Assembly (NCBI RefSeq): GCF_036588685.1
Contig: NC_086378.1
Span: 37,549,578-37,613,577, forward strand
DNA: 64,000 nucleotides
Direction: 5' to 3'
Origin: Mytilus trossulus
Taxonomy: Eukaryota; Mollusca; Bivalvia; Mytilida; Mytilidae
Under the pieces are notes generated by a model. It saw only the letters and a program-made list of their open reading frames with translations, did not search any database and was not told the origin of the DNA. Shown here in pieces: positions 1 through 10,790 of the stretch (within the stretch, counting starts at the first letter, position 1; each line of letters opens with the position of its first letter). The position numbers and the translations under genes were made by a program.

Positions 1-100
1 AAAAAAAATGAAAGAGCGTATTTATAAAAGCGTGCAAACGATTGATCTTTAGTATAAATCTTCTTTCTAAAGGACTTAAGTTCTTTGGGTATATTTTTTT

Positions 101-216
101 ACAATGTAAATGTGTAAATGCTCATGAAAACGTTGCTATTGTAAAAGCGTTCTGGCGTCGAACATGATGCGTTCAAATTTACCATTTCCCCCCGAACGCC
201 ATGTGTTCGAAACATG
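101..216 (+). repeat. GTTC-rich dispersed repeat, copy 1
   Basis: Aligns by eye with 521-637. Shared blocks are GTTGCTATTGTAAA, TTCTGG/TTCTAG, CGAACATGA, CGTTC and CCATGTGTTC. The copies are clearly diverged (substitutions and small indels), so the duplication is old. Confidence 0.6.
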
Positions 217-520
217 CCCGCGTACATAACAGCGCGTGACGTATTTAATGTAGTTTGATGAAGTTTGGTTTTTGGTCGTGATTGAAGAAGCTTCACTGAA
301 GAAAATTACAGTAAAGGTATGTTTAATTATCTATATTTATCACACATTTTTTTTAGTATTAAATCAATAAATTTCTACTTTCACAGGACACACTGAAGTA
401 TAAATGGAAGTAGAACATTTTGTGTCAACACATAACGGTGCTGTTATGCCATAATTTGATTCAAAAGTAGGAGGTTCATTGAGAGAATATATTTAAATGA
501 TCATGCTTTAAAAAAAAATA

Positions 521-637
521 ACCAATGTAAATTAATACGTAAATGTTTAATGATATCGTTGCTATTGTAAATGTGTTCTAGTTTCGAACATGAAACGTTC
601 CAGCTAATCGTTTTCTCTGAACACCATGTGTTCCAAT
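521..637 (+). repeat. GTTC-rich dispersed repeat, copy 2
   Basis: Second copy of the repeat at 101-216, in direct orientation. It carries GAACACCATGTGTTC, where copy 1 has GAACGCCATGTGTTC. Confidence 0.6.
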
Positions 638-2099
638 GTCAAGACAGAAGTTTGTAAAAAGGCATACTGCAACACTAATTTTAAATTTCTTATGTATATG
701 TTATATAAAAAGCTTTCTCATTCTTAAATACTTAAATCTTAGCAATTCATTTTAGCAAATGTCCACCGTTCATACATGTATTGTTATGTATTCTTATGTT
801 ACTTTTATAGGGTACAAACACAACTACAGTACTGAGGGGTAATTGTTCGTGCATACCTCGCCGAGAATGAAGAGAAAATTTCGCAGTACAAGAGATGACT
901 ACTTATCCTGCACCATAAAAGTACTTTCATATGTAAGTTTAAGAATTTTAGGAGTGCCCATTGACTTCTTACAAGTTTTGTTATTTTAGATTTATCAATA
1001 AAATGTGCACCATTCACTGGTGTACATTATAATCAGAAAACTATTTGAGCTAAATTCGATATAATAACATCAATTTAAATTGGAATTACCGTATACAGAT
1101 CATAAGTGAAATTACTACATATCTTAAAAAAAAAAGAGGCAAAAGGTAGTTAGTTTCTAGAAATGTGAGCAGTTAGTTTAGTGACAAGTCTAACGACAAA
1201 GTTTTGCCTAAAACACCTACTGTATGAGCATTTGCTGGACACTTCCTACCATCTTTTTTTAAAAGCTATAGAACATGAGAGCCCATATACTTGAAAATGC
1301 ATGTATACCACTCTTTAACAAATGTATCTTATCTAATAAGGCTGACAAGTATAATGGAATTAAAAAAACGAAATAAGAGTTTAATTCTAATTCTTAAGGA
1401 ATATCGACATGATCCATAATTTGTTTACTCATACACTTTATATTTCATATTTTAGAACTCACAGTTGATGGATAACAAGGTTAAAGAGTAGTTATAACCC
1501 AAGGAGACAAATGTTCTAAAAAATGGAAGCTCAAAGGACGAATGTTCTAAAAAATGGCAATTCAAAATCAGTTGTAGACGACTCAAATCATGTTCAAAAG
1601 TACCTAAGGTAGCAGTGTTACATGAACACCGACTCGACTAGTAGCAGCATATACACAGGGTATTTTATGTTTGATATTGACTATCTGAGTGCTATGAAAG
1701 CTGTGGATCATCGAAAATATTGGTGATAAACGAGTAATTCAGGACAGTGCTTGACTTGAGAAGTTGCAAACGATGAGTTAAACTGTGTTCATAAATCACT
1801 AAACTTTGTTGTTACATACTAATTTTAAATATGACGAACAATTTGTTTATGGTTAAATATTTGGACACATTAATTTTGGCAAATTACAAATGTTATATTT
1901 TTAATTTGTCTAACTTGTCATTTTAAAGTTGCTTCAATATTTCACATTGTATTGTACTTTTTTTTTTAATTTTGCCTCTTTTAATCAATTAAAGATGTTT
2001 TTAATTAATTTAATTATTTGATTTACAAGACCACAATAATGTTTCAGAGAATAGAACACTTTTTTCTGGAACATGTAAAATTGTGTTCCACTAATACAT

Positions 2100-2490
2100 G
2101 CATATGTATACACTATGTGTTCTGGATATTAACACATACTTCTGGAACACAGTCCGAGCGTTCCAGAAGTGTTACAAGGCTTGCAACGCGTAACGGCATA
2201 CAATTTTGCTCACAAGGTCATGTTCCAGATTCAAACACTAGGCGTTCAAGGAGTACACATGATGTTAAAAACTGGAACACCAAAGTTAATATTTAGAACA
2301 CTGTTACGCGTTCCAGATTCAAACACTCGGCGTTCAAGGAGTACACACTATCCGTTCAAGAATAACACACATAGCGTTCGAAAGATGCACACATACTATT
2401 AAAAACTGGAACACCAATGTTAATGTTTAGAACACCGTTACGCGTTCCAGAAGTGTTACAAAAGGGTGTTCAAAAAGTGTTCAGATTCTT
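2100..2490. repeat. Cluster of GTTCCAG / GTTCAAGGAGTACACA repeats
   Basis: Two long direct copies overlap here: about 2221-2312 and about 2310-2446, the second interrupted by about 45 extra bases. Each contains GTTCCAGATTCAAACACT, GGCGTTCAAGGAGTACACA, AAAAACTGGAACACCAA and GTTACGCGTTCCAGA. The short open frames here simply read through the repeat. The GTTC/GAAC motifs recall those at 101-216 and 521-637, so all may come from one element family. Confidence 0.6.
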
Positions 2491-2499
2491 AACACTTTT

Positions 2500-5400
2500 A
2501 TTAACAGTGATACAATTGAGTCCAAACAAGAGGCAGTTAAAAGTTCAGGAATTGCTTCAACTTGTTCCTCAGTAATTAAAATAATCTATGTGATGTCCTG
2601 ACTTTGTTAATCTTCGAACGATCTGACACTGCTCCAGCAATAAATAAATTTTCGTGAATAACTTCTCTTAGTTTGAGTATATGCCAACACGGGAGAAGCA
2701 TACTTTTTTAATAAATATTTTAGAAACAAATATACATGTAGTTAGTAATGTATATACAAATTTGTTTTCATGCTTTGAATTAATATTATAAAGTTATAAA
2801 TTATTTATTTATGAACATCTTCAATATTTTATTTTTGATTGTACTGTATTTTCAATGCTTGATATTGTGATTAAATTATTTTAAATTATTTTTAAGCTTT
2901 TTTATTCTCTACTATTAAATCACATCAATGACAGTTTTATTCAGTGCCGGCTAAATAGCAAATTTGCTATTTTGCCGGTGCCGGTCAAATAGCAAATTTG
3001 CTATTTAGCCGGTGCCGGTCAAATAGCCACTGCCATTTTTATAATAAGTGTCACTATGCAATGGCTTGGGCTCCTGACGATGGACATGGCCATGATCAAT
3101 TAGTTAATTCTAATTGGTCTAAATAGATGTTCGAAACACCTTATGATCTATGGAGTTGGGGTGCTGGGATAGGCTTTGACAACGATTTATTGAAATACTC
3201 CATCAGAATGTTGGGAGCTCTCTTCCTTATGTCCAGAGTATATATTCACTTCTCCGGGTGTTAGTTTTGATTGTCCTGCATCATTCCATCTTGCTTATGC
3301 TATTCCTAGTATACCTATTTCATATGCCTTCATTTTATTTGCGATGGTTTGCGCTTTTCCTGGAACGTACTAGTATATAGATTTCTCATTCCATGTTCAT
3401 ATCTTTGTTGCGGATTTAGAGTTCAGAAGTCTCAGTTGTGTAGCTTCCTTTCGATTTTGGCCATCCAATGTCATTCTCCTTCTATGTAAAGGTCTTCTTT
3501 CTCTTTCATCCAAGGTTCGTTTCGTGTGTCTGCATTCCGCCTTAACCTATAAGCAGCCAAGGGATTAGTTCACCTAAAGGTTCCACTGATGTGTTTTTTG
3601 TAAAGGCATCTGGAATGCAGCCTTCCACATACGAGTCATTAGCCGGTGATGCTTTGTTTGTCCTCCTTCGCCATTCGCCGTTATCGTTGATCTCCCCCAC
3701 TATTTGTCCAATACGTGGAGTGGTTGTCTGGAAAAGACTAACGGTTACTACCAATCGGAATTTGAAATCAAAAGTTTTTCTTTTCCTAGACAGATTGCCT
3801 TTCTAGGCTCACGAGATCCATTTTCTTGTCGCCCTTGTAGTTTTGCCTGGGGCCTTTTGGTGCTCAGTATCCATCTGTTACCACCGTGGGAGGTACTACA
3901 TAGGATTTGACGTGGAGAGGCTACTGTACGTACTGGCAGGGAGAGGCTGACTAACTGCTCACCTTTTTCACATTTCTGTTAGCCAGCGGCAAATTTAAAT
4001 TTAAATTAAAAAATTTAATCGGCCTTTTATTCAAGAAAACCTAGAGGTATTGAAAAGTATTGCTTTTTATATGAATAAATGTTTGGAACTGCGAAACCTA
4101 TCAATATAGTATAGATCATTGTTTTATTTAAGATGATTTGTGTCAACAATATTGTAACAATTATAAAAATCATTGTAATAAATTACTTTGCTCTTCGTGG
4201 ACCTTTTAATTGGAATAAAAATATCTTGTCTTATCTTATCATATCTCAGTATAACCTATATAAGATATCTAATAACCTATGAAGATATTTTATAAACGGT
4301 ACCAATTTTTCTGCACCGTGGCAGATGCGAATTTCCGGACAATACATGTCTCTTCAGTGATGCTCCTGGTAAAAATATGTAAAATCCAAAGCTTAAATAA
4401 AAGATGAAGATCTATAATCCAAAAGTTCCAAAAAGTATAGCCAAATCCGTGAAAGAAATCAGAGCTTTGCATGTAGTTATAGAATCAATAGTAAAACGGT
4501 TTGTCGCATATGGCACTACTTTGGTAAGATTATCATTCATAGTTTTTTACAGTCTTACTGCAAAATTTCTGTTCAGGATATGTCTCTGCAAACCGTGTTT
4601 GAAAAAAAAATTGGTTCGAATTTCGGAAAACTGATTGTCAACATCCTTTCAAAATGGTCTAAGTTTTCTTAAAATTTGTTTGGCCGGAAATGTCATATTC
4701 TCCTTTCGAAATGTCCGCGGCTGAATCTTTGTTTGCCATATACCTTGCCCATTTACAAAGCACGACGGGAAATCGGGAAATTTAAACATGGAGGTTTGTA
4801 TTTCAAATTTTCAAATATCAGAAACTTGAAGTTAAATTCTTTGACTTTGAGTTTCTTATGCAGTTCTTTAGGCATGTTCATGATAATTATTACCAATAAA
4901 GGAAGCCAAAAATTATATTGCAAGTGATATACTCAAAGCACTTGAAGCACTTTCACTTTGGCGTCCCCACGCACCTGTCATGTTGTAAACAAATCTGCCT
5001 AAGTATTTTTTTTCGCTTGCCTTATTTTCTTTAGACATAATGGCTTCCTGAGATTTGTTTTCAAGCAGTTAAACCAGTCACAACCATACTAAATGAGCGT
5101 GTATTCAAGATATTCAAAGTAATATTAAAATTATATAACGTCTTGAACATGTTATGCCTGTGGACAAACACACACATGGGTCATTATTATAGGCATTATG
5201 CATAGTTTACATGAATAGTCAATTTTCAGGTCGGCAATTCATCTACATAGTTGTGTAGTGTTTTGATGATCAGATTTAGCTATATAGTCCAAATAATGTT
5301 TACGCCTGGACTTCGAGAGTGAATAATATATAATTTTGGGGGATCTTTGAGACACAAATTTATTTTGCATGAAATCTTCATTATCGGCTATAAATTTTTG

Positions 5401-5500
5401 CAAAGTAACAAAGTCTTACCTTTTTTGTGCTTATCGATTAAAATATATCTTACAGAAATGATAAAATAAGATAAGCTTGACATTACATTTGAGGTGAGCA
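2500..5500. other. Gene-free segment, partly decayed repeat DNA
   Basis: No gene recognised. The part at 3130-3960 is less AT-rich than its surroundings and has modest open frames on both strands, including about 85 codons on the minus strand ending at 3542. It could be a decayed transposon, but I could not match it to a family. Around 4385-4470, in reverse orientation, is a fragment of the repeat also seen at 47938-48120 and 48821-48990. Confidence 0.4.
2947..3033. repeat. Tandem array of a perfect-palindrome unit
   Basis: Two full units (2947-2978 and 2981-3012) and a partial third form a 34-base period array. Each unit is a near-perfect palindrome: CCGGCTAAATAGC followed by AAATTTGCTATTT and GCCGG. 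Either unit, or the junction between them, could fold into a hairpin or cruciform. Confidence 0.85.
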
Positions 5501-5501
5501 A

Positions 5502-6501
5502 ATAGAGTGGGGTGCTCATTTACGTCGGCGGCGTCAACAAATATTCACTCTGTGGTTAAAGTTTTTGAAATTTTAATAACTTTCTTAAACTTTACTGTAT
5601 TTCTACCAAACTTGGACAGCAGCTTGTTTATGATCATGAGATAGTATCCAGAAGTAAATCTTGTAAAAATAAAATTCCATTTTTTCCGTATTTTACTTGT
5701 AAATGGACTTAGTTTTTTCTGCGGGGAAACATTACATTCACTCTGTGGTTAAAGTTTTTAGAATTTTTATAACTTTCTTAAACTATCCTTGGTTTGTACC
5801 AAACTTTGACAGAAGCTTGTTTATGATCATAAGATAGTATCCAGAAGTAAATTTTGTAAAAAGATAAATTATTTTTTTCCGTATTTTACTTTTAAATGGA
5901 CTTAGTTTTTCTGTGGGGAAACATTACATTCACTCTGTGGTTAAAGTTTTTAAAATTTTAATAACTTTCTTAAACTATCCTGGGTTTGTACCAAACTTGG
6001 ACAGAAGCTTATTTATGATAATATGATAGTATCCAGAAGTAAATTTTGTAAAAATAAAATTCTATTTTTTCCGTATTTTACTTGTAAATGGACTCCATTT
6101 TTTCTATATTTTACTTTTAAATGGACTTAGATTTTCTTCCAGTTAACATTACATACAGTCTGCAGTTAAAGTTTTCAAAACATTTATTGGATTTATTAAC
6201 TATCCTAGATTTTTACCAAACTTGGACAGAAGCTTCTTACAATCATAAGATAGTATCAAGAGGAATACTTTTATTGATTTTTTCCTCATTTTTGTTTCAG
6301 CCTGCGAAAGTAGGCGAGACACTGGGTTCCGTGGAACCCTTACTAATTTTTTTCAAACAAACCCGTTTTCAAGCTTAAGAATATTTTGCATTTGAAGTTA
6401 TCTTCATATAGAAATATCAGTATACTTCAAAAACATTTAGACCTGAAAATAAACTGTAGAAAACATGGAAAGATGTGGCGAAAATGAGCACCCCACTCTA
6501 T
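5502..6501. mobile_element. 1-kb inverted-repeat element with internal tandem units
   Basis: Perfect 20-base terminal inverted repeats bound this block: ATAGAGTGGGGTGCTCATTT at 5502-5521 and its reverse complement at 6482-6501. The interior is a tandem array of a unit of about 193 bases starting ATTCACTCTGTGGTTAAAG (about 5543, 5736 and 5928), plus a diverged fourth copy near 6153. There is no transposase, so it would be non-autonomous. I recall the internal unit as a common mussel repeat. No clear target duplication is visible. Confidence 0.75.
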
Positions 6502-7571
6502 ATACTTTAATTTCAAAAGTGTTTCCCAGAATTTTTAAATACATTACTTCTGACAAGTCCTGTCGATTATTAAATTCCAAACTCTGTTAAATTTGGCAGA
6601 CCCAAACTTCCCTTTTATACAAGTCAAATGTTCCTAATATTCAGGTCCAAAATTTTTTGTTGATTTTAAAGTCATAAGAAACGTCAAATAAAAAAAAAAT
6701 AATGCATATGTTTTTTATAACTCAATGGATATTTTTCATTATAAAACTTATGTACATATACTTTTTTCTGAAGAAAATTCTTTAATTTATTCATATTTAG
6801 AAGAAGTTTACTTATTTGAATTGCTTCCTTCCAGCAAGCAATTCCCCTACATATTCTCCGTATGCAAGGTGACCTCAGTGTGACCCATCTTGTAAAAATC
6901 CGGAGACGCATGGATGTGCCTTAAAATAAACTATTATCTGAATTTACATGTTAAACAGTGCTCAATTTCCATGCTTTTTTGTTTATTTTTCGTCAATTGT
7001 TGACAAACAGGTGACAATCGTTAAACTTCGGCTTCAAAACACGAACTTTAATTACCTGCCATATTTTCACAACAACACTGACCGATTGAAAAAAAAATTG
7101 ACGATTATACGAAATTTACATGAAAAAAATGATAAATTCGAGCACAGACTAAGTTTATGATGTTTGTATGCATTGGTTCAAGAATTAGAAGAACATTATT
7201 TTTCATCGGTCACTTGTTTCTTATGACTTTAAACTCTCTGCAAGTGATCATATTTTGGAATTTCTGGGAAACCCTTTTGAAATTAAAGTTTTGAGTTTTG
7301 GGTGTGAATCCAATGATTAGCTACTTCTGAAAGTGTGTTAAATGACATTCAAAGGGTTGCTGACTACAAACTAGTTTAATCAAGCCACATTTTGTATGTG
7401 CCTGTCCAAAGTCAGGAGCCTGTTATTCAGTGGTTGTCATGTTTTGCTGTGTAACATATTTAAGTAATAGATAATGACTTCCATGAATTTTTTCGACTCT
7501 AATATGAAAAACTTGTTTGTATATAAATTATGTCTATTCCACTATCTCACTTGTAATAATTACTCTTTTAG
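6502..7571. other. Upstream region / intron of the chromodomain gene
   Basis: No confident exon. The missing first coding exon of the chromodomain gene, which should supply the start codon and first chromodomain strand, must lie here or further upstream. A fragment of a dispersed repeat with the phrase GTCAGGAGCCTGT lies at about 7388-7460. Confidence 0.4.
7388..7460 (+). repeat. Dispersed mussel-type repeat fragment
   Basis: Contains TGCCTGTCCAAAGTCAGGAG followed by CCTGTTATTCAGTGGTTGTC. I recognise this phrase as part of an abundant mussel repeat. The reverse-oriented AGGCTCCTGACTTTGGACAG occurs in the repeat at 53188-53460, so the two share a segment. Confidence 0.55.
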
Positions 7572-7709
7572 GCAGAACAAGTTCTTCAAGAGAGAAGTAG
7601 AGGTAGAGGAAAAAAGGAATATTTAGTAAGATGGGAAGGAAAAGGACCAGAAAGTGATTCATGGGAACCAGCTTCAAGTGTACCTCAAAAAATTGTCAAA
7701 AGATTTTCA
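7572..7709 (+). CDS. Chromodomain exon
   Basis: Acceptor TTTTAG before 7572, donor GTAAGT at 7710. It encodes 46 residues in phase 0, AEQVLQERSRGRGKKEYLVR onward. The conserved cage tryptophan is present (VRW), but the position three residues later, usually Tyr, Phe or Trp, is Lys (RWEGK). The first cage residue would come from the missing upstream exon. Confidence 0.85.
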
Positions 7710-9599
7710 GTAAGTTCAAAATTGCCAGAAAATTTTTCATGGCTGGCTTGACAGTAAATCAGTATTGTCTGGTTTTCATGTTTATAGTTTTAACTCCTAT
7801 TAACTGATCACATGTTAAGTACAAATGTATTTCAAACATGTTTTTCTCTTGATCACCAATGACTTTTGCTGATCAAGATATATATATATATATATATACT
7901 GTATTAAATGCCCTTCTTCTGTGTTTAATAAAGTGTTGTTTGTTTTCCTGATGCATTTAAAATGACCCTTTATCTACATGTATGTGTGCAGAAGCATATT
8001 TATATTTAAGATAGATTCATATACAATTTTAAATCTGAAGGGATCCATTAACATGTTTGGTTTTTTTTAGGGGTTGCAGTTTAATATAAATTTATTATGT
8101 TATTAAACTTTTTCAGCAGAATATGACAGAAACATGCATGATGAATGTCACATAAACAATAATTTTATGATTGACTAAGCTAGTAAAGTTTATATTATGA
8201 AAGGTTCATCTTATTATTATTTTTTATACATGTACCTTATTATCAGAAATGTAAACTGGTTTAACTGTATCTGTTACAACTCATTTATGATTTTTACAAG
8301 TTGAAAAGTGTTATACAGATGTCTATTTTGAGTAACTAATAAATTTAGGCTAACATCTAAGTTATTATCTTTCAGTCACCAGGAAAGAAAACACCTGCCA
8401 AAAGGTCAAGAACTCGTTCAACATCCAGAGGCAGAGGAGGTCGCTCTAGATCAAAAACTCGTAAAGCTAGTAAATCACCTTCTAGGAGAAAATCTGCGCC
8501 TACTGCGGCTCCAACTAGACAGTCTAGAAGATCTATTATAGAAACAAAGACTCCTGAATCTGAAATTAGGACAGAAACCTTAACTTCAAAGGTATTTTTT
8601 GTCTAAGTAGAATTGAAATATTGAAATTGAAATAAGAAAAAATATTTATATTATATAGCACCTTCAATGCCCCCCTTCATATTTTAATTGTCTTACATGT
8701 ACTATAGAGAATAATAATGTTTTCATGTTACATATATCAGTCTCCATTATGAAACTGTATCCTATTGCATGTTTGTTTATATAAATGAAGTAATAAATGC
8801 ATTATAAATGTAATAAATGTTAAACGAAAAGAAGTATAAAATAAATCTTTCCGGATATATAAAGTACATAAATACATGTATATATTGTACATCATTATTT
8901 TGCAGACGGACGTTTCACAGAATAACATTGGTACAGTAACGAGGACAGTGACAGAAGAGAAAACAGTTACTAGTTCTGTGAAAAAATCACCCATCAATAG
9001 ATTTTCTGACTCAGACTCTGCCCCAGCATGGAAACGAAATTTACCAGACGTTGGCCAATATTACAACTCAGATTATGCCATGATTATAGTATTTACCTGT
9101 GTCACTATAATAACACTGAGTTTTGTTTTGGAAAATAAAGTCGAGTAAGTTACCGTATTCTTTTAACATTTTAGAAAACTAAATACATGGTTTTAACATT
9201 CTTTCAATAGATATAAGAAAATGTGGTTTGAGTGCCGATGAGAAAACTTTCCATCCAAGTCCTAATTTATAAAAGTTAACCATTATAAGTCAAAGTTTGG
9301 TTTCCAAAACGTCTCACCATCATTTAGTTTGTTATAACAGTTCTTTATGAAATTAAAAAAAAACTCTGTACATAGAAAAAAAAACATATTGACAATGTTC
9401 ACACAAACAAAGATATTAACTTGTTATGTTGCTCTTCATCTTGAAGCTGGTCATGTATCAAGTATAATTATTTCATTTCAGCTTTGCAGCAATATGGGAA
9501 TACTTAAAGAATCTTTTCAACAGTCTAGTTCTGATGATGACTAGTGTGTTTCCATCATCACCAGAAACCAAATCTACAGGTTCTCAGACAGGAAAATAG
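7572..9599 (+). CDS. Chromodomain / RS-rich / C-terminal transmembrane protein (5'-incomplete gene model)
   Basis: Four exons join in frame: 7572-7709, 8376-8591, 8906-9144 and 9482-9599 (stop TAG 9597-9599), giving about 235 residues. All introns are GT-AG. Residues 1-46 form most of a chromodomain (KKEYLVRWEGKGPESDSWEP). The next 72 are Arg/Ser/Lys-rich and resemble nuclear localisation and SR-kinase sites. A single hydrophobic span, YAMIIVFTCVTIITLSFVL, lies near the C-terminus, followed by about 42 residues with a second weaker hydrophobic stretch. Chromodomains of this type bind methyl-lysine on histone tails, so I infer an inner-nuclear-membrane protein tethering chromatin, analogous in concept to C. 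elegans CEC-4 or the lamin B receptor but with a different architecture. The start exon and first chromodomain strand are missing. I recognise no specific orthologue. Confidence 0.8.
8376..8591 (+). CDS. Arg/Ser-rich exon of the chromodomain gene
   Basis: Acceptor TTTCAG, donor AAG|GTATTT, 72 codons in phase 0. Rich in RS/RG/KS: KRSRTRSTSRGRGGRSRSKT, then SKSPSRRKS. It probably gives nuclear localisation, nucleic-acid contact and phosphorylation sites. Confidence 0.8.
8906..9144 (+). CDS. Transmembrane exon of the chromodomain gene
   Basis: Acceptor TTTGCAG before 8906, donor GA|GTAAGT at 9145. 79 codons plus two bases. It contains an acidic/Ser stretch (FSDSDSAPAW) and the 19-residue hydrophobic segment starting YAMIIVF. 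Confidence 0.8.
9205..9300 (+). repeat. Dispersed repeat (GTGGTTTGAGTGCCGATGAG family)
   Basis: Within the last intron of the chromodomain gene. Aligns with 41045-41140, which has GATGTGGTATGAGTGCCAAT and TTTGTAAAAGTAAATCATTA. I recall this as a high-copy mussel repeat. Confidence 0.65.
9482..9599 (+). CDS. C-terminal exon of the chromodomain gene
   Basis: Acceptor TTTCAG ends at 9481. The split codon GA|C joins to FAAIWEYLKNLFNSLVLMMT and continues to SQTGK and TAG. The frame match across the intron supports it being real. Confidence 0.75.
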
Positions 9600-10227
9600 A
9601 AGAACATTGGCCAATTATTTAGTGTATCGATCACAACCTGTGGCAGCTATGTCATCGATCACACATTTAACCATGTACTGAAATTATTATAGATGTAGAG
9701 TAGAGACTTCATAGGCAAACTTGTGTCGAAACTCGTGTCTGGTTCAGGTTGTCACTTTTATGAGCAGTCAGTACTTAAAGAAGAATTGACTGAATACACA
9801 CATTTTTCTTGTGACTAGATTGTCCATAACTTCATAGTAGCGTAGTAAATTGCATAGAACAGACACTTCCTACATGAATAGTTAGATTGATCTATAGATT
9901 TGGAAACATTTTAGATTTTTTAACCTTAATTTTAATTTTCAAGAGTCAATTATAGAGCAGTTGCCTGAAATTAAAGAAGATCATGAAAAAAATCAGTCTG
10001 AGATTATTGGTAAATTTTCTCAAAGTGATTGTTACATATAATGTGCCTTGAGTTCAGATTTCAAGCTTCATAAATCTTTCATTTTACATTTTACTGTAGA
10101 GGGTTAAACTGATTTGTTTAAGATTTATAGAAATTGGAAAGGAAGATATCTATGCCTAAAACAAAGTAAATTAAGAATACCTATTGAAACCTTTTTTTTA
10201 CAGACAATCTTTTCTGGAATAATAGGC

Positions 10228-10233
10228 AATAAA
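10228..10233 (+). terminator. Possible polyadenylation signal of the chromodomain gene
   Basis: AATAAA about 630 bases after the stop codon. It is one of several candidates in an AT-rich tract. Confidence 0.35.
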
Positions 10234-10724
10234 GAGGAGATTTTTTAAAATGATGTAAATAATGACATTTTGTAAATACCTTTTTGTTTCATGAATTTTT
10301 CAATACAGTATAAATTGAAACATTGCATACTTTTTATATATAATGATAAACATATTATGTACGAAATAGTGCTTTTATAAGATATCAATTAAGTAAGCTT
10401 AGCTACGCAAAATTTATTTGCACCAAATTTTCTTAATATGTGTTGAGTATTTTAGTTTAGAAAATTCAAGTTTTACAGTAAAACAGCTACAAGTGATATC
10501 AATATTGTGTTTTAAATTTTTTAGGTTGCATTTTGAGTTTTTAATTATTTTGTCTTTGCTTTACTTTTTGTCAGCATTATGATAGCAGTGTTTCAAATTT
10601 TTTCAACTGTTGTACTTTACATGTGTTTTTTTTGTTCTAGATTTATTAGATTATATTTATTTTGTCTGAAAGATGCTTTGCTTTATGGGGGAAAAAAGAA
10701 CAAGTGCAAAAAAAATAGCTAAGG

Positions 10725-10790
10725 AAATGATAATTCTTTCACACTTATTAAATGATAATTCTTTCACACTTATTAAATGATAATGTTCAG
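10725..10790 (+). repeat. 25-base tandem repeat, about 2.5 copies
   Basis: The unit AAATGATAATTCTTTCACAC plus TTATT is repeated exactly twice, then AAATGATAAT begins a third copy. Confidence 0.9.

Larger units (their letters stand above)
1..2040. other. Gene-free AT-rich segment with divergent GTTC-rich repeats
   Basis: No reading frame here looks like a gene. The stretch holds two diverged direct copies of a repeat (about 101-216 and 521-637). Both start near a shared GTTGCTATTGTAAA and carry paired GTTC/GAAC motifs such as GAACACCATGTGTTC. A splice-donor-like AAG|GTATGT at about 317, downstream of a CG-containing patch (CGCGTGACGTA, 233-243), could belong to an untranslated exon of the chromodomain gene, but nothing confirms it. 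Confidence 0.5.

Noticed and set aside
3542..3800. Minus-strand frame of about 85 codons possibly from a retroelement
   Set aside because: No reverse transcriptase, endonuclease or RNase H motif could be identified; kept only as a note under the gene-free segment.
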